A DNA stretch of 64,000 nucleotides from Flavobacterium aquidurense (GTDB lineage: Bacteria > Bacteroidota > Bacteroidia > Flavobacteriales > Flavobacteriaceae), in contig NZ_JRLF01000012.1 in the NCBI RefSeq assembly GCF_001404985.1, forward strand, positions 682,001-746,000, read 5' to 3'. Positions 24,401 through 34,434 of the stretch are shown here, in pieces; the stretch's first letter is position 1; every line of letters starts with the position of its first letter. The translations under genes and the position numbers were made by a program. The notes below the pieces were generated by a model, which did not search any database, was not told the origin of the DNA, and saw only the letters and a list, made by a program, of their open reading frames with translations.

Positions 24401-27400
24401 ATGAAACAAATTATGTTAATCTTTATGTTTGTTTTTACTGCGCAGTTTTCGATTGCACAAGTAAAAACAATCAAGGGTTTAGTAAGCGATCAAAACGGAT
24501 TGCCACTGCCTGGAGTAAGTATTGTTATTCAAGGCACAAAAACGGCAACCCAATCTGATTATGACGGAATGTATACGATACAAGCATCTACAGGTGATGT
24601 GCTTGTTTTTTCGTACATAGGAATTAAAACTAAAGTCGTAACTGTTGCAGGTTCTGCGACAATAAATGTTGTGCTGACGGAAGATGCACAAAATTTGAAC
24701 GAAGTTGTAGTTACTGCTTTAGGTATTAAGAGACAGAAGAAAGAATTGGGGTATGCCGTTCAGGATGTAAAAGGAGACCAATTGAATAAAGTAATTACCA
24801 CGAATGTAACTACAGCACTTTCGGGCAGAGTAGCAGGAGTCGATGTTTCGATACCGGCAACAGGAGTTGCTGGTAGTACGAGAGTTATTATTAGAGGGAT
24901 ATCAAGTATAGGCGAGAGTAACCAGCCGCTTTATATTGTAGATGGAATTCCTATTGATAATGGCGGCTTGTCTAATGATAGTGCTGCAACAAGCAAATGG
25001 TTTGACGGACGTGATAATGGAGATGGAATTTCCGGAATCAACCCAAATAATATTGAAAGTCTTACTGTACTTAAAGGAGCGGCAGCTGCTGCTTTATATG
25101 GTTCAAGAGCCTTAAATGGTGTAATTTTGATTACAACTAAAAAAGGAACTAAAGGAAAACTTCAGGTTGAACTTACAAGCGGAGTGAGTTTTGATCGTGT
25201 AAATGCTAAATATTCAGATTTTCAAAATGAATATGGTACAGGATCAAATGGTGCTTTACCGGATCCTTCAAAAGCTCCTACTGAGATTTATGGATATACA
25301 ACAAATGCCTGGGGACCTAAATTTTCTGAAACGTTAGGACAGCAAGTTAAAATATTTGATGGATCGATGAAACCTTATGCCAGAGTTGAAAATAACATCC
25401 AGGATTTTTTCAGAACGGGATTTACTACAACAAATGGTGTCGCAGTTTCCGGAGGGAGCGAAAATGCTTTTGTACGTTTTGGCTATAATAATCTAAATAA
25501 TGACGATGTTATTCCGGGATCAGGTTTAGAAAGAAATGACGCCAGTTTAAATGCTACTTTAAAATCAGATAAATTTACTTTGGATTCTAATGTAAATTAT
25601 ATTTCTGAAGTTACTGAAAACAGACCGGGTTTAGGAGATTCTCCTAATAATATTGGATATTCTTTAAGCGGATTGGCTCCAAATATTGATCAGGCCTGGT
25701 TAAAGAATTATAAAAATGAAGAAACAGGCGAAATTTATCCATGGAACAGTAATGTGTATTTACTGAACCCTTATTTTACAACTGAAGAAAACCATAATTC
25801 CTCTAAGAAAAACCGTTTTATTGGTAATGTTACAGGAACTTATCAGTTAAAAAAATGGGTAGCATTAACTTTAAGAACCGGTATTGATACTTATGCTTTT
25901 AGTGCAAAAGATTTTATGGCAGCAGGAAGTACGTGGCCAGGACGTGATGAAGGATATTTGGGGTTGAATAATATTAATGTATCTGAAATGAATACGGATT
26001 TAATCGCCACTTTCAGTGATATTAAATTAGCAACAGATTTTACTTTTTCAGGAATTTTAGGAGCCAGCAGAAGAGATTTCAGAAGAGAACAAAACTCAAG
26101 ATTTGGAACTAAAATTATTGAGCCAGGAACAGAATATATCAGCAACTTTGTAAATCAGACAGAAAATGCGCCTGTTGAAACTAAAACCAGAACAAATTCT
26201 GTATATGGAGCGGCAAAATTTGATTATAAAGGATATTTATATGCTGAATTTACAGGAAGAAATGACTGGTTTAGCGTTATAAATAAAGATGCTTTTTATC
26301 CTGCAGCTTCGTTAGGGTTTATATTCTCAGATGCTTTTGGTATTCAGAGTGATTCTTTTTCTTATGGTAAACTGAGAGGATCATGGGCTGAAGTTTCTAA
26401 TGCTCCGGGAGCTTATAAAAATGCATTAAACTATACTACGTTTGCTTCTTATAATGGGCAAAGTGTTGTAAACATCAAAAATTCTGCAGCACCAAATCCT
26501 GATTTGACATATCAGTCAAAAACAGGAATCGAATTTGGACTTGAAACAGCTTTCTTTAAAAATAGATTAAAAGCTGATATTACGGTTTATCGAGAAGATA
26601 CATCTGATCAAACACTCGATTTACCTTCATCTGCAACATCAGGATATGAATTTATTTCTGTAAATGCCGGTAAATTGCGTAATGAAGGTATAGAGATATT
26701 TTTATCAGGATCTCCAATAAAAACCAAGGATTTTGAATGGGGAATTGACTTGAACTACTCAAAAAATAAAAACTCAATTCTTTCTTTACATCCGGATATT
26801 GATACCTATACTATTTCTGAAGCTCGTTGGGCCGGAGCTGCTATTGTAGCTCAGGTTGGTGGTCAATACGGAACAATTATGGGTAGAGATTTCTTAAGAA
26901 ATGAAGCCGGCGAAAAAGTTGTTGGTGCAAATGGTTTACCTCTTTTTACAGATGAAAAAGTAGCATTAGGAAAAGGACTTCCGGATTGGGCGGCTGGTTT
27001 AACAAATAGATTTACCTATAAAGGGATTACGCTTCAATTCTTAATTGATATGAAATTTGGTATGGATGTGTATTCCATGACAAATTCTCTAGCTGCAACA
27101 AAAGGACTTTTGGATGTAACCACAGAAGGCAGAGATGCTTATAATCATGCAAGAGCGACTGCAATTGCGACTGATCCTAATTTTAGCCAGTCTACATGGG
27201 TACCTACAGCGGGTTATGTTGCAGAAGGTGTCGTAAATACAGGAACAGCTGATAATCCGGTTTATGTAAAAAATACAACTCCTGTTAATCCTCAGGATTA
27301 TTGGAATACGGTATTCAATAACAGTCCGGCACCATTTGTTTATGATGCTTCATATGTGAAATTAAGAGAGATTAGTTTGGGTTATACCATACCGAAAAGC

Positions 27401-27589
27401 GTTTTTGGCGGAGCGAAAATAAACTCAATCTATGTTTCAGCATTCGCCAGAAATTTATTGACTTTTAATAAAGATCTTCCAAATATTGATCCCGAGTCTA
27501 TGTATACATCCGGAAACGGGCAAGGATTTGAATATGGTTCATTGCCATTTAGAAAATCGTATGGTTTTAATATTAAAGTTGCATTCTAA
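24401..27589 (+). CDS. SusC-like TonB-dependent outer-membrane transporter 1 (chitin locus)
   Basis: 1062 residues from the ATG at 24401, chosen because the signal peptide (MKQIMLIFMFVFTAQFSIAQ) starts there; an upstream in-frame ATG at 24350 adds residues with no export signal. Order: signal peptide, carboxypeptidase-regulatory-like domain (about 22-105), TonB box and LNEVVVTALGIKRQKK junction, plug with the GVLITTKKG-type SusC/RagA end (NGVILITTKKGTKG), then a 22-strand barrel ending in Phe (IKVAF). With SusD it captures oligosaccharides at the cell surface and moves them into the periplasm using TonB energy. Chito-oligosaccharides are the inferred substrate from the neighbouring GH18 and GH20 genes. 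Confidence 0.94.
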   Translation: MKQIMLIFMFVFTAQFSIAQVKTIKGLVSDQNGLPLPGVSIVIQGTKTATQSDYDGMYTIQASTGDVLVFSYIGIKTKVVTVAGSATINVVLTEDAQNLNEVVVTALGIKRQKKELGYAVQDVKGDQLNKVITTNVTTALSGRVAGVDVSIPATGVAGSTRVIIRGISSIGESNQPLYIVDGIPIDNGGLSNDSAATSKWFDGRDNGDGISGINPNNIESLTVLKGAAAAALYGSRALNGVILITTKKGTKGKLQVELTSGVSFDRVNAKYSDFQNEYGTGSNGALPDPSKAPTEIYGYTTNAWGPKFSETLGQQVKIFDGSMKPYARVENNIQDFFRTGFTTTNGVAVSGGSENAFVRFGYNNLNNDDVIPGSGLERNDASLNATLKSDKFTLDSNVNYISEVTENRPGLGDSPNNIGYSLSGLAPNIDQAWLKNYKNEETGEIYPWNSNVYLLNPYFTTEENHNSSKKNRFIGNVTGTYQLKKWVALTLRTGIDTYAFSAKDFMAAGSTWPGRDEGYLGLNNINVSEMNTDLIATFSDIKLATDFTFSGILGASRRDFRREQNSRFGTKIIEPGTEYISNFVNQTENAPVETKTRTNSVYGAAKFDYKGYLYAEFTGRNDWFSVINKDAFYPAASLGFIFSDAFGIQSDSFSYGKLRGSWAEVSNAPGAYKNALNYTTFASYNGQSVVNIKNSAAPNPDLTYQSKTGIEFGLETAFFKNRLKADITVYREDTSDQTLDLPSSATSGYEFISVNAGKLRNEGIEIFLSGSPIKTKDFEWGIDLNYSKNKNSILSLHPDIDTYTISEARWAGAAIVAQVGGQYGTIMGRDFLRNEAGEKVVGANGLPLFTDEKVALGKGLPDWAAGLTNRFTYKGITLQFLIDMKFGMDVYSMTNSLAATKGLLDVTTEGRDAYNHARATAIATDPNFSQSTWVPTAGYVAEGVVNTGTADNPVYVKNTTPVNPQDYWNTVFNNSPAPFVYDASYVKLREISLGYTIPKSVFGGAKINSIYVSAFARNLLTFNKDLPNIDPESMYTSGNGQGFEYGSLPFRKSYGFNIKVAF

Positions 27590-27600
27590 AAAAAGAAATT

Positions 27601-29124
27601 ATGAAATTTAAACAAATAATAATAGCCATACTGACTTTGTTTACTGCAGTAGGCTGTACCGAAAATTTTGATGCACTGGAAAAAGATCCGGTGGCATTGA
27701 CCGCAAATCCGGCAGGACAACTTACGTTTACTCAATTGTGTATGTCCGGTGACGGATTCTATCAATGGAGAACCAATTTAATTTATTCAGGAGGTTTTGT
27801 ACAACATTATGCAGGAGCCTGGAACGTAACAGAGTTTGGCAGCAAATTCAAAAAAGATGATGGATATGCAACCGCTTTGTGGAGAAACGGTTATCAAAAT
27901 GAATTGAAAAATGTTGTAGATATCCTTGAAAAAACAACTGGAGATCCAAAAGCAGTAAATATGAATGCTGTAGGTAAAATCATGAAAGTGATGGTAGCAC
28001 AGCGTATGACTGATATTTATGGTGATATTCCGTATTCTGAGGCGGGATTAGGTTTCTCGAAAGCTATAGTAACGCCTAAATATGATAAGCAGGAAGATAT
28101 TTATGCTTCATTTTTTAAAGACTTAGAAGAAGCCCAGAATCAATTAAATCCAGGTGGCGGAACCGTAAAAGGTGATTTGTTCTATAATGGTGATATTGCT
28201 AAATGGAAAAAATTAGCGAACACCTTAAGGTTACGTTTAGGAATGAGAATTTCTGAAGTAAAACCTGCTGAAGCTGAAAAGCAGGTAAAAGCTGCTTTAC
28301 AAGCCGGGGTTTTTGAAAGTAATGCTGATAACTGTATCATGAAACACTTAGATGCTACTTTTAATGATGATCCTGCTTCTATAGATTTTAGAGGAAATGG
28401 TCTGGCATATGCTCTTAATGGGAACGAAAATGGAGATCACTTTAGTACTTTGGTAATTAATTATTTAAGAGATAACGGAGATCCAAGATTAACGATGTAT
28501 GCAACTCCTAAAACAACAAGCAGTATTACTTACGGCGGGGCAATACAACCGGGAGAAATACTTTATGAAGGCGTTAAGCCGGGACTTTTTCAATGGGAAG
28601 TTCCAATGGGAGCAAGCTCAACTTCGGGAATACAATCTTATTTTAAGAAAAAAACAACACCTTTTTTACATGTAAGTTATTCAGAAACACAATTGTTACT
28701 TGCAGAAGCTGCATTTAGAGGCTGGGTTTCAGGTTCTGCGGCAGATTATTATAAAAAAGGAGTAGAAGCTGGTATAAAGCAATTAGAAATTTATGGTGCA
28801 GAAGCTGCAAGTCAGGCAAATATAAATACCTATTTGAATGCTAAACCTTTGATTGCAGGACAAGAAAAAGAGCAAATTGCAACACAACTTTGGATAACCT
28901 ACATCTTTAATAGTATAGAAGCATATTCGAACTGGAGAAGAACAGGATTTCCAAAATTAGTTCCAATAACAAATCCGGATTCTGAAACTGGAGGTATAAC
29001 GCCAACACGTTTGTATTATCCAAATGATGAGATGCAGAAAAATGAGAAGAACTATTTAGAAGCCTTATCAAGAATGGGCGGAAAAAATGACTGGCTGAAT
29101 AAAGTTTGGTGGGATGCCAACTAA
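27601..29124 (+). CDS. SusD-like surface glycan-binding lipoprotein 1
   Basis: 507 residues. Lipoprotein signal ends at C19 (AVGCTENF). SusD/RagB fold with TPR-like helices: the DIYGDIPYSEAG segment, WKKLANTLRLRLGMRISE, SETQLLLAEAAFRGW and the C-terminal NWRRTGFPKL-plus-RLYYPNDEMQKNEKNY pattern are typical. It sits on the lid of the neighbouring SusC barrel and binds the glycan. It lies 11 bp after susC-1 and is co-transcribed. The transcript ends at the hairpin at 29145-29249. Confidence 0.93.
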   Translation: MKFKQIIIAILTLFTAVGCTENFDALEKDPVALTANPAGQLTFTQLCMSGDGFYQWRTNLIYSGGFVQHYAGAWNVTEFGSKFKKDDGYATALWRNGYQNELKNVVDILEKTTGDPKAVNMNAVGKIMKVMVAQRMTDIYGDIPYSEAGLGFSKAIVTPKYDKQEDIYASFFKDLEEAQNQLNPGGGTVKGDLFYNGDIAKWKKLANTLRLRLGMRISEVKPAEAEKQVKAALQAGVFESNADNCIMKHLDATFNDDPASIDFRGNGLAYALNGNENGDHFSTLVINYLRDNGDPRLTMYATPKTTSSITYGGAIQPGEILYEGVKPGLFQWEVPMGASSTSGIQSYFKKKTTPFLHVSYSETQLLLAEAAFRGWVSGSAADYYKKGVEAGIKQLEIYGAEAASQANINTYLNAKPLIAGQEKEQIATQLWITYIFNSIEAYSNWRRTGFPKLVPITNPDSETGGITPTRLYYPNDEMQKNEKNYLEALSRMGGKNDWLNKVWWDAN

Positions 29125-29144
29125 AAAATAAATTCTATTTGCAA

Positions 29145-29249
29145 GCATGCCTGATAAGGTGCTATTTTCATTCTGATTAAGATTAAAACAATTAAGTTTT
29201 AAATTAAAATTTTGATAGAAAATAAAGCCTTATCAGGTATGCTTTTTTT
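29145..29249 (+). terminator. Long-loop hairpin terminator after first susCD pair
   Basis: GCATGCCTGATAAGG (29145-29159) pairs with CCTTATCAGGTATGC (29228-29242), one G-T pair, followed by TTTTTTT. The 68-base loop has a small inner stem (AAAAC/GTTTT). It separates the two susCD pairs, so each has its own promoter. Confidence 0.75.
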
Positions 29250-29562
29250 AAAATAACTTCAACTTTTCTCAGATTGAATACTTTCAACTTAAAATTAAAC
29301 TTAAAATTTTAAAAAGAGTAATTCAAAAAACAAACTGTTAAAAAGGGATTTTTATAAATCACAAGGTTTTGTTAAAACAAAAAGATGTGAGTTGTTATTT
29401 GTTTTTAATTAAGGAATATCAATGGTTCTTTAGTATAATTTCTATGTAAATATCAGATAATTAAACGTTTGGTGCAAATGAGGATTTTTTATTAAATAAG
29501 TAAAATCTATGCATATAAATCTAATAAATAGAAGGAAATCAATAAATACATTAATGGGAAAA
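29250..29562. other. AT-rich spacer without gene
   Basis: This stretch between the terminator and the operator of the second susC gene is very AT-rich. No open frame of note, RNA or repeat was recognised. Confidence 0.5.
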
Positions 29563-29630
29563 CGTTTTCGTGAAACGCATTGTTGATTGTTTTATGTCGT
29601 TGGTTTAAAATTTATAGTCGTTTGTATAAA
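29563..29630 (+). promoter_or_regulatory. Predicted LytTR operator upstream of second susC
   Basis: Gap-free match to 24271-24338. Contains CGTTTTCGTGAAACG, CATTGTTGA, and direct repeats GTCGTTGGTTTAA (29596-29608) and GTCGTTTGTATAA (29617-29629), again 21 bp start-to-start. It ends 62 bp before the ATG at 29692. Confidence 0.72.
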
Positions 29631-29691
29631 TTATTTTTTTTAACAATCCCTTAAGAATAAATTTACACCATAACTAACAAAATAAATAAAC

Positions 29692-32600
29692 ATGAAAAAA
29701 ATTTTCTTAATCTTTATGATTGTTTTTACGGCGCAAGTTTCCCTTGCACAAGTAAAAAATGTCAAAGGTGTGATTACAGATTCTGATGGGATGCCGTTAC
29801 CAGGGGCATCTGTTGCAGTGCAAGGAGGTCAAAAAGGTACTACTACCGATTTTGATGGTTTGTACACAATTGAAGCACAAAAAGGACAAACTTTAGTTTT
29901 TACGTATGTAGGTCTTGAAACACAATCTATAGTTGTAGGAGATGCTGCAACGATTAACGTAAAAATGCAACAAGGTGCATCTAATGCATTAAATGAAGTT
30001 GTTGTAACTTCATTAGGTATCAAGAAAACCAGAAAATCTTTGACATACGCAGCTCAGGAACTTAAAGGAGAAGAGTTAACTCGTGTAAAAGATGCAAACG
30101 TTATCAATACAATTGCCGGTAAAATTGCCGGTGTTGCCGTAACAAAAAGTTCTGGAGGTACTGGTGGATCTACTAAAGTTGTTATTCGTGGAAATTCTTC
30201 TGTAACAAATAACCAACCTTTGTATGTTATTGATGGTATACCTATGCTAAACTCCGGATCAGGACAGCCAAATGATACATTTGGTAGTTTATCAGGAGGT
30301 AATCGTGATGGTGGAGATGTCGTGTCTTTGATTAATCCTGATGATTATGAAGGAATGACGGTTCTTAAAGGAGCAGCAGCTTCTGTATTGTATGGTTCTC
30401 AGGGAGCAAACGGAGTAATTTTACTTTCGTCTAAAAAAGCCAAAGAAGGAAAAGGAAATATTTCAGCATCATCTGTAACTACTTTTGATACAGCAGCTTA
30501 TTTACCAGAATTTCAATCTGATTACATTGCTAATGCTGGAGAAGATGAAACTTGGGGAAATAAACAAAAATCAAAAGATCACGTAAAAGATTTCTTTAAT
30601 ACAGGAACGACACAAATTACATCTTTAGGATATTCTACTGCATCAGCAAATTCTTCTACAGCATTATCTTATGCTAATACATCAGGAACAGGAATTATGC
30701 CAGGAAACAGTATCAAGAAAAATAACTTTGGTATTCGTCAAAGTGCTAAGTTCTTAGATGATAAATTAACACTTGGAGTAAACGCAAATTATACAACTCA
30801 ATCAATAATAAACAAACCAGTTAACGGACTTTATTTTAACCCGTTGACAGGAGTTTATTTAATGCCAAGAGGAAACGACTTTAATGCTTACAAAGACAAT
30901 TTTGAAGTTTTTGATCCAAACAGAAATTTAATGGCTCAAAACTGGATGACAAACAGAGATATTATGCAAAACCCATATTGGGCTATTAACAGAAATAAAT
31001 CTGAAGATAAAAATAACTTCTTTAATGGTGCAATTACAGCTTCTTACAAAGCTAACAATTGGTTAACAATTGCTTCAAGATATAGCTATAATAGAATTGA
31101 CAGCGAATTTGATAAAAAAATATTTGCTACAACTCAAGGAACACTTTCTCATGCAAATGGTCGTTACATCAACGAAAATTCATATAGCACACAACGTTAC
31201 GGAGATTTAATTGCTACAATCAATACAAGGTTCTCTGATGATTTCACTTTCAATGCTAACATTGGTACAAGTATAACTAATACGTTAACAAATCAAAAAA
31301 CAATTTTAGATTCTGGAATCGGAGGTGGATTAACACTTACTAACTGGTTTACACTTCATAACTTTGTAAATAACACAGGAAATTATCAAACAATTGGTTC
31401 TAAAAGAGAAGTACAATCTGTATTTGCAACTACAACTTTTGGATACAAAGAAATGTTATATTTAGATTTAGCAGCTAGAAATGACTGGTCTTCTACATTA
31501 GTTAATACAGATAGTCCATCTTACTTTTATCCTTCAGTAGGGGTAACAGGAATTCTTAGTGAAATGTTTACAATGCCGGAATTCATCAGTTTTGCTAAAG
31601 TTCGTGGAACTTATGCAGAGGTTGGTAACGATATTAATGCTTTTGTTACTACTCCGGTAAATTATTTCCTTCCAGGACTTCCTGCACAACCTCAGGTTGG
31701 TGTACAAAGCGGAACTACTTTAAAACCAGAATTAAAATCAGAGTACGAATTTGGTACTGAGTGGAGAATGTTTAACAACAGATTAGGTTTTGAAATTTCA
31801 TACTACAGTTCTGAAACTAAAAATCAATATTTACAAGTTATTGCTCCTGAAGGAAATCCAGAAGGAGTTAAATATTACGGATTTAATGCAGGAAGTATCG
31901 AAAATAAAGGTTTTGAGATCGTATTAAATGCTGGAATTGTTAGAGGCGATAAATTTACATGGGATTCATCTGTAAACTTTTCTCAAAATAGAAATAAGGT
32001 AAAAGAACTTCCTGATTCATTAGGAAAAGTGGTTAACCTTACAGATCCTGGAGTTAATAATTACCAATATTCATTAATAGAAGGAAGACCATTTGGAGCT
32101 ATTATGGGTAAAACTATTTTAAGAGATGCTCAAGGTAGAATTTTATTAAATTCAGACGGAAACATTCAAAATAATGGTTCAGGTTTTGTTGAAGTAGGAA
32201 ATGCAAATCCTGATTTTATGTTAGGTTTTTCTAACTCTTTTAAATTAGGAGCATTCTTCGCAAATGTATTAGTTGACGGACGTTTTGGTGGTGAAGTTAT
32301 GAGTATGACTCAGGCTCAAAACGATTATTTTGGAGTATCAAAAGCTACAGGCGATGCCAGAAATGCTGGTGGAGTTGCAATCAACGCTGTTATGCCTGAT
32401 GGAACACCAGTTACTACAATGGATGCCAAACAATATTACAAAACAGTTGGAGGAAGAGACGGAATTACCGGAGAATATGTTTACAGTGGTACAAACGTAA
32501 GTGTAAGAGAGATTTCTATAGGATATACTTTTAATCCTAAAAAACTTCCTGTTTTTCAAACAGCTAGTATCTCTTTAATTGCCAGAAACTTATTCTTTAT

Positions 32601-32724
32601 TTATAAAGACGCTCCTTTTGATCCAAATATTGCATTAAGTACAGGAGAAGGATTGCAAGGTGTTGATATCTATGGTTTACCATCTACTAGAAGTGTCGGT
32701 CTTAATTTAAATGTAACTTTCTAA
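29692..32724 (+). CDS. SusC-like TonB-dependent outer-membrane transporter 2 (chitin locus)
   Basis: 1010 residues. Signal peptide [20 protein letters not shown], carboxypeptidase-regulatory-like domain (about 23-103), [18 protein letters not shown] junction, plug with [14 protein letters not shown], then beta barrel ending NLNVTF. It resembles the first SusC in layout but diverges in the barrel, so the two probably prefer different chain lengths or forms of chito-oligosaccharide. Its own operator and the terminator upstream make it independent of the first pair. The barrel is slightly short of the first (52 residues less overall). Confidence 0.94.
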   Translation: MKKIFLIFMIVFTAQVSLAQVKNVKGVITDSDGMPLPGASVAVQGGQKGTTTDFDGLYTIEAQKGQTLVFTYVGLETQSIVVGDAATINVKMQQGASNALNEVVVTSLGIKKTRKSLTYAAQELKGEELTRVKDANVINTIAGKIAGVAVTKSSGGTGGSTKVVIRGNSSVTNNQPLYVIDGIPMLNSGSGQPNDTFGSLSGGNRDGGDVVSLINPDDYEGMTVLKGAAASVLYGSQGANGVILLSSKKAKEGKGNISASSVTTFDTAAYLPEFQSDYIANAGEDETWGNKQKSKDHVKDFFNTGTTQITSLGYSTASANSSTALSYANTSGTGIMPGNSIKKNNFGIRQSAKFLDDKLTLGVNANYTTQSIINKPVNGLYFNPLTGVYLMPRGNDFNAYKDNFEVFDPNRNLMAQNWMTNRDIMQNPYWAINRNKSEDKNNFFNGAITASYKANNWLTIASRYSYNRIDSEFDKKIFATTQGTLSHANGRYINENSYSTQRYGDLIATINTRFSDDFTFNANIGTSITNTLTNQKTILDSGIGGGLTLTNWFTLHNFVNNTGNYQTIGSKREVQSVFATTTFGYKEMLYLDLAARNDWSSTLVNTDSPSYFYPSVGVTGILSEMFTMPEFISFAKVRGTYAEVGNDINAFVTTPVNYFLPGLPAQPQVGVQSGTTLKPELKSEYEFGTEWRMFNNRLGFEISYYSSETKNQYLQVIAPEGNPEGVKYYGFNAGSIENKGFEIVLNAGIVRGDKFTWDSSVNFSQNRNKVKELPDSLGKVVNLTDPGVNNYQYSLIEGRPFGAIMGKTILRDAQGRILLNSDGNIQNNGSGFVEVGNANPDFMLGFSNSFKLGAFFANVLVDGRFGGEVMSMTQAQNDYFGVSKATGDARNAGGVAINAVMPDGTPVTTMDAKQYYKTVGGRDGITGEYVYSGTNVSVREISIGYTFNPKKLPVFQTASISLIARNLFFIYKDAPFDPNIALSTGEGLQGVDIYGLPSTRSVGLNLNVTF

Positions 32725-32735
32725 ATTCAAAAAAA

Positions 32736-34319
32736 ATGAAATTAAAAAATATAAAAACAACAGCTGTCTGTATTTCATTACTTGCTGCAGTAGGTTGTAC
32801 AGATAATTTTGAGGATATTAATACTAATCCTAATGGTTTTAGTCAGGAGCAGTTAGCACAAGACTTTAATCACATCAAAGGAGGATTTGCTCCAATGTTT
32901 AATAATATTCAGGTATTAGGTAATCAAAGAGAAGATCAATACCAGCTGCAACAAAACTTAAATGCAGATATTTGGTCAGGTTATATGGCTACCCCAACTG
33001 GATTTAGAGGAGGAAGTAATAATACGACTTACGATTTAATTGACCCATGGAACGTTGCTATATGGAGTAATGCATATCCTAACGTAATGTTTAATGCATA
33101 TGATATTGCAAATAAAGCAAAAGGAAAATACGATCAGTTTTATGCACTTTCTCTTATTTTGAAAGTAGAAGGAATGCACAGACTTACAGATATTTTTGGG
33201 CCAATTATTTATTCTCAATACGGTAAAGAAGCACCAATACCTTACGATTCTCAAGAAGAAGTTTATAACCAAATGTTTTCTGAACTTGATATTGCAGTTA
33301 CTGAATTAACAAAAAGAGTTGATGCAGGTGAAGCTACAGCTTTTGCCGCTACAGATTTATCAGGTTACAAAGGAGATTATAAACAATGGGTAAAATTTGC
33401 TAATACATTGCGTTTAAGATTAGCAATGCGTATTGTAAAAATAAAACCAGATATCGCCAAAGCTCAGGCTGAAAAAGCAATTGCACAAAAATTTGGAGTA
33501 ATGACTACAAATGGAGATGCGTTTAAAATTGTATCTCCGGACTTTACAAATCCTATTGCTACAATTAGTGGTTCATGGTTGGATATTCGCATGTCTGCAG
33601 ATATGGAGTCTATCTTAAAAGGATATGAAGATCCTAGAATAGCAGCTTATTTTGATACATCGACTCAATTTCCGGGACAATACAAAGGAGTTCGTACCGG
33701 TATTACGATTGGAGGAAAAGGAGATCACCAGGATTTTTCAGGAATTGGAGCTGTCGTAAAATCAAAAGAAATTTATTTATTTACAACTGCCGAAGCTTAT
33801 TTTTTAAGAGCTGAAGGAGCTTTAAGAGGTTGGAATATGGGAAGCGATGCTGAATCACTATATAAATTAGGTATTCAGGCTTCATTTGATCAAAGAGGCG
33901 TTTCCGGAGCTGCTGCCTATTCAGCAGATAATGTTAAATTGCCAGTAGCATACACAGATCCTAATTTTCCTGTAAATAATGCTGCACCGGTTAATAATGT
34001 TACAATTGCCTGGGATGCAGCTGCAACTAATGAAGTAAAATTGCAAAAAATTATTACTCAAAAATGGATTGCAGGTTTTCCTGAAGGACAAGAAGCATGG
34101 TCTGATTACAGAAGAACAGGTTACCCAAAATTATTTCCAGTACTTGTAAATAACAGTGGAGGAAAAATTTCTACACCACTTGGTCCAAGAAGAATCAACT
34201 TTGTACAGTCTGAGATTGCAAACAACAAAGAAGGTGTAGCAACTGGAGTAGCTAAATTAGGAGGTCCTGATACAGGAGGAACCAGACTTTGGTGGGATGT
34301 GAATGCTCCAAATTTCTAA
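32736..34319 (+). CDS. SusD-like surface glycan-binding lipoprotein 2
   Basis: 527 residues. Lipoprotein signal ends at C21 (AAVGCTDNFEDINTNPNG). The N-terminal NTNPNGFS motif marks the SusD/RagB superfamily of the SusD_2-like type, unlike SusD 1, which has EKDPVALTANPAG. Typical segments include RLTDIFGPIIYSQYG, WVKFANTLRLRLAMRI, TAEAYFLRAEGALRGWNMG and SDYRRTGYPKLFP. It lies 11 bp after the second susC gene. Binding of chito-oligosaccharides is inferred from the locus. Confidence 0.93.
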   Translation: MKLKNIKTTAVCISLLAAVGCTDNFEDINTNPNGFSQEQLAQDFNHIKGGFAPMFNNIQVLGNQREDQYQLQQNLNADIWSGYMATPTGFRGGSNNTTYDLIDPWNVAIWSNAYPNVMFNAYDIANKAKGKYDQFYALSLILKVEGMHRLTDIFGPIIYSQYGKEAPIPYDSQEEVYNQMFSELDIAVTELTKRVDAGEATAFAATDLSGYKGDYKQWVKFANTLRLRLAMRIVKIKPDIAKAQAEKAIAQKFGVMTTNGDAFKIVSPDFTNPIATISGSWLDIRMSADMESILKGYEDPRIAAYFDTSTQFPGQYKGVRTGITIGGKGDHQDFSGIGAVVKSKEIYLFTTAEAYFLRAEGALRGWNMGSDAESLYKLGIQASFDQRGVSGAAAYSADNVKLPVAYTDPNFPVNNAAPVNNVTIAWDAAATNEVKLQKIITQKWIAGFPEGQEAWSDYRRTGYPKLFPVLVNNSGGKISTPLGPRRINFVQSEIANNKEGVATGVAKLGGPDTGGTRLWWDVNAPNF

Positions 34320-34434
34320 AAATAAATATCAAAGAATATAAGAATTTAAGTTTGGTTAGTAAATGGTATAAGCAGTGCAAATTGCTTATACCATTTCAAA
34401 AACCAAAATTGTAAATACAAAAAAGAAAAAAGAA

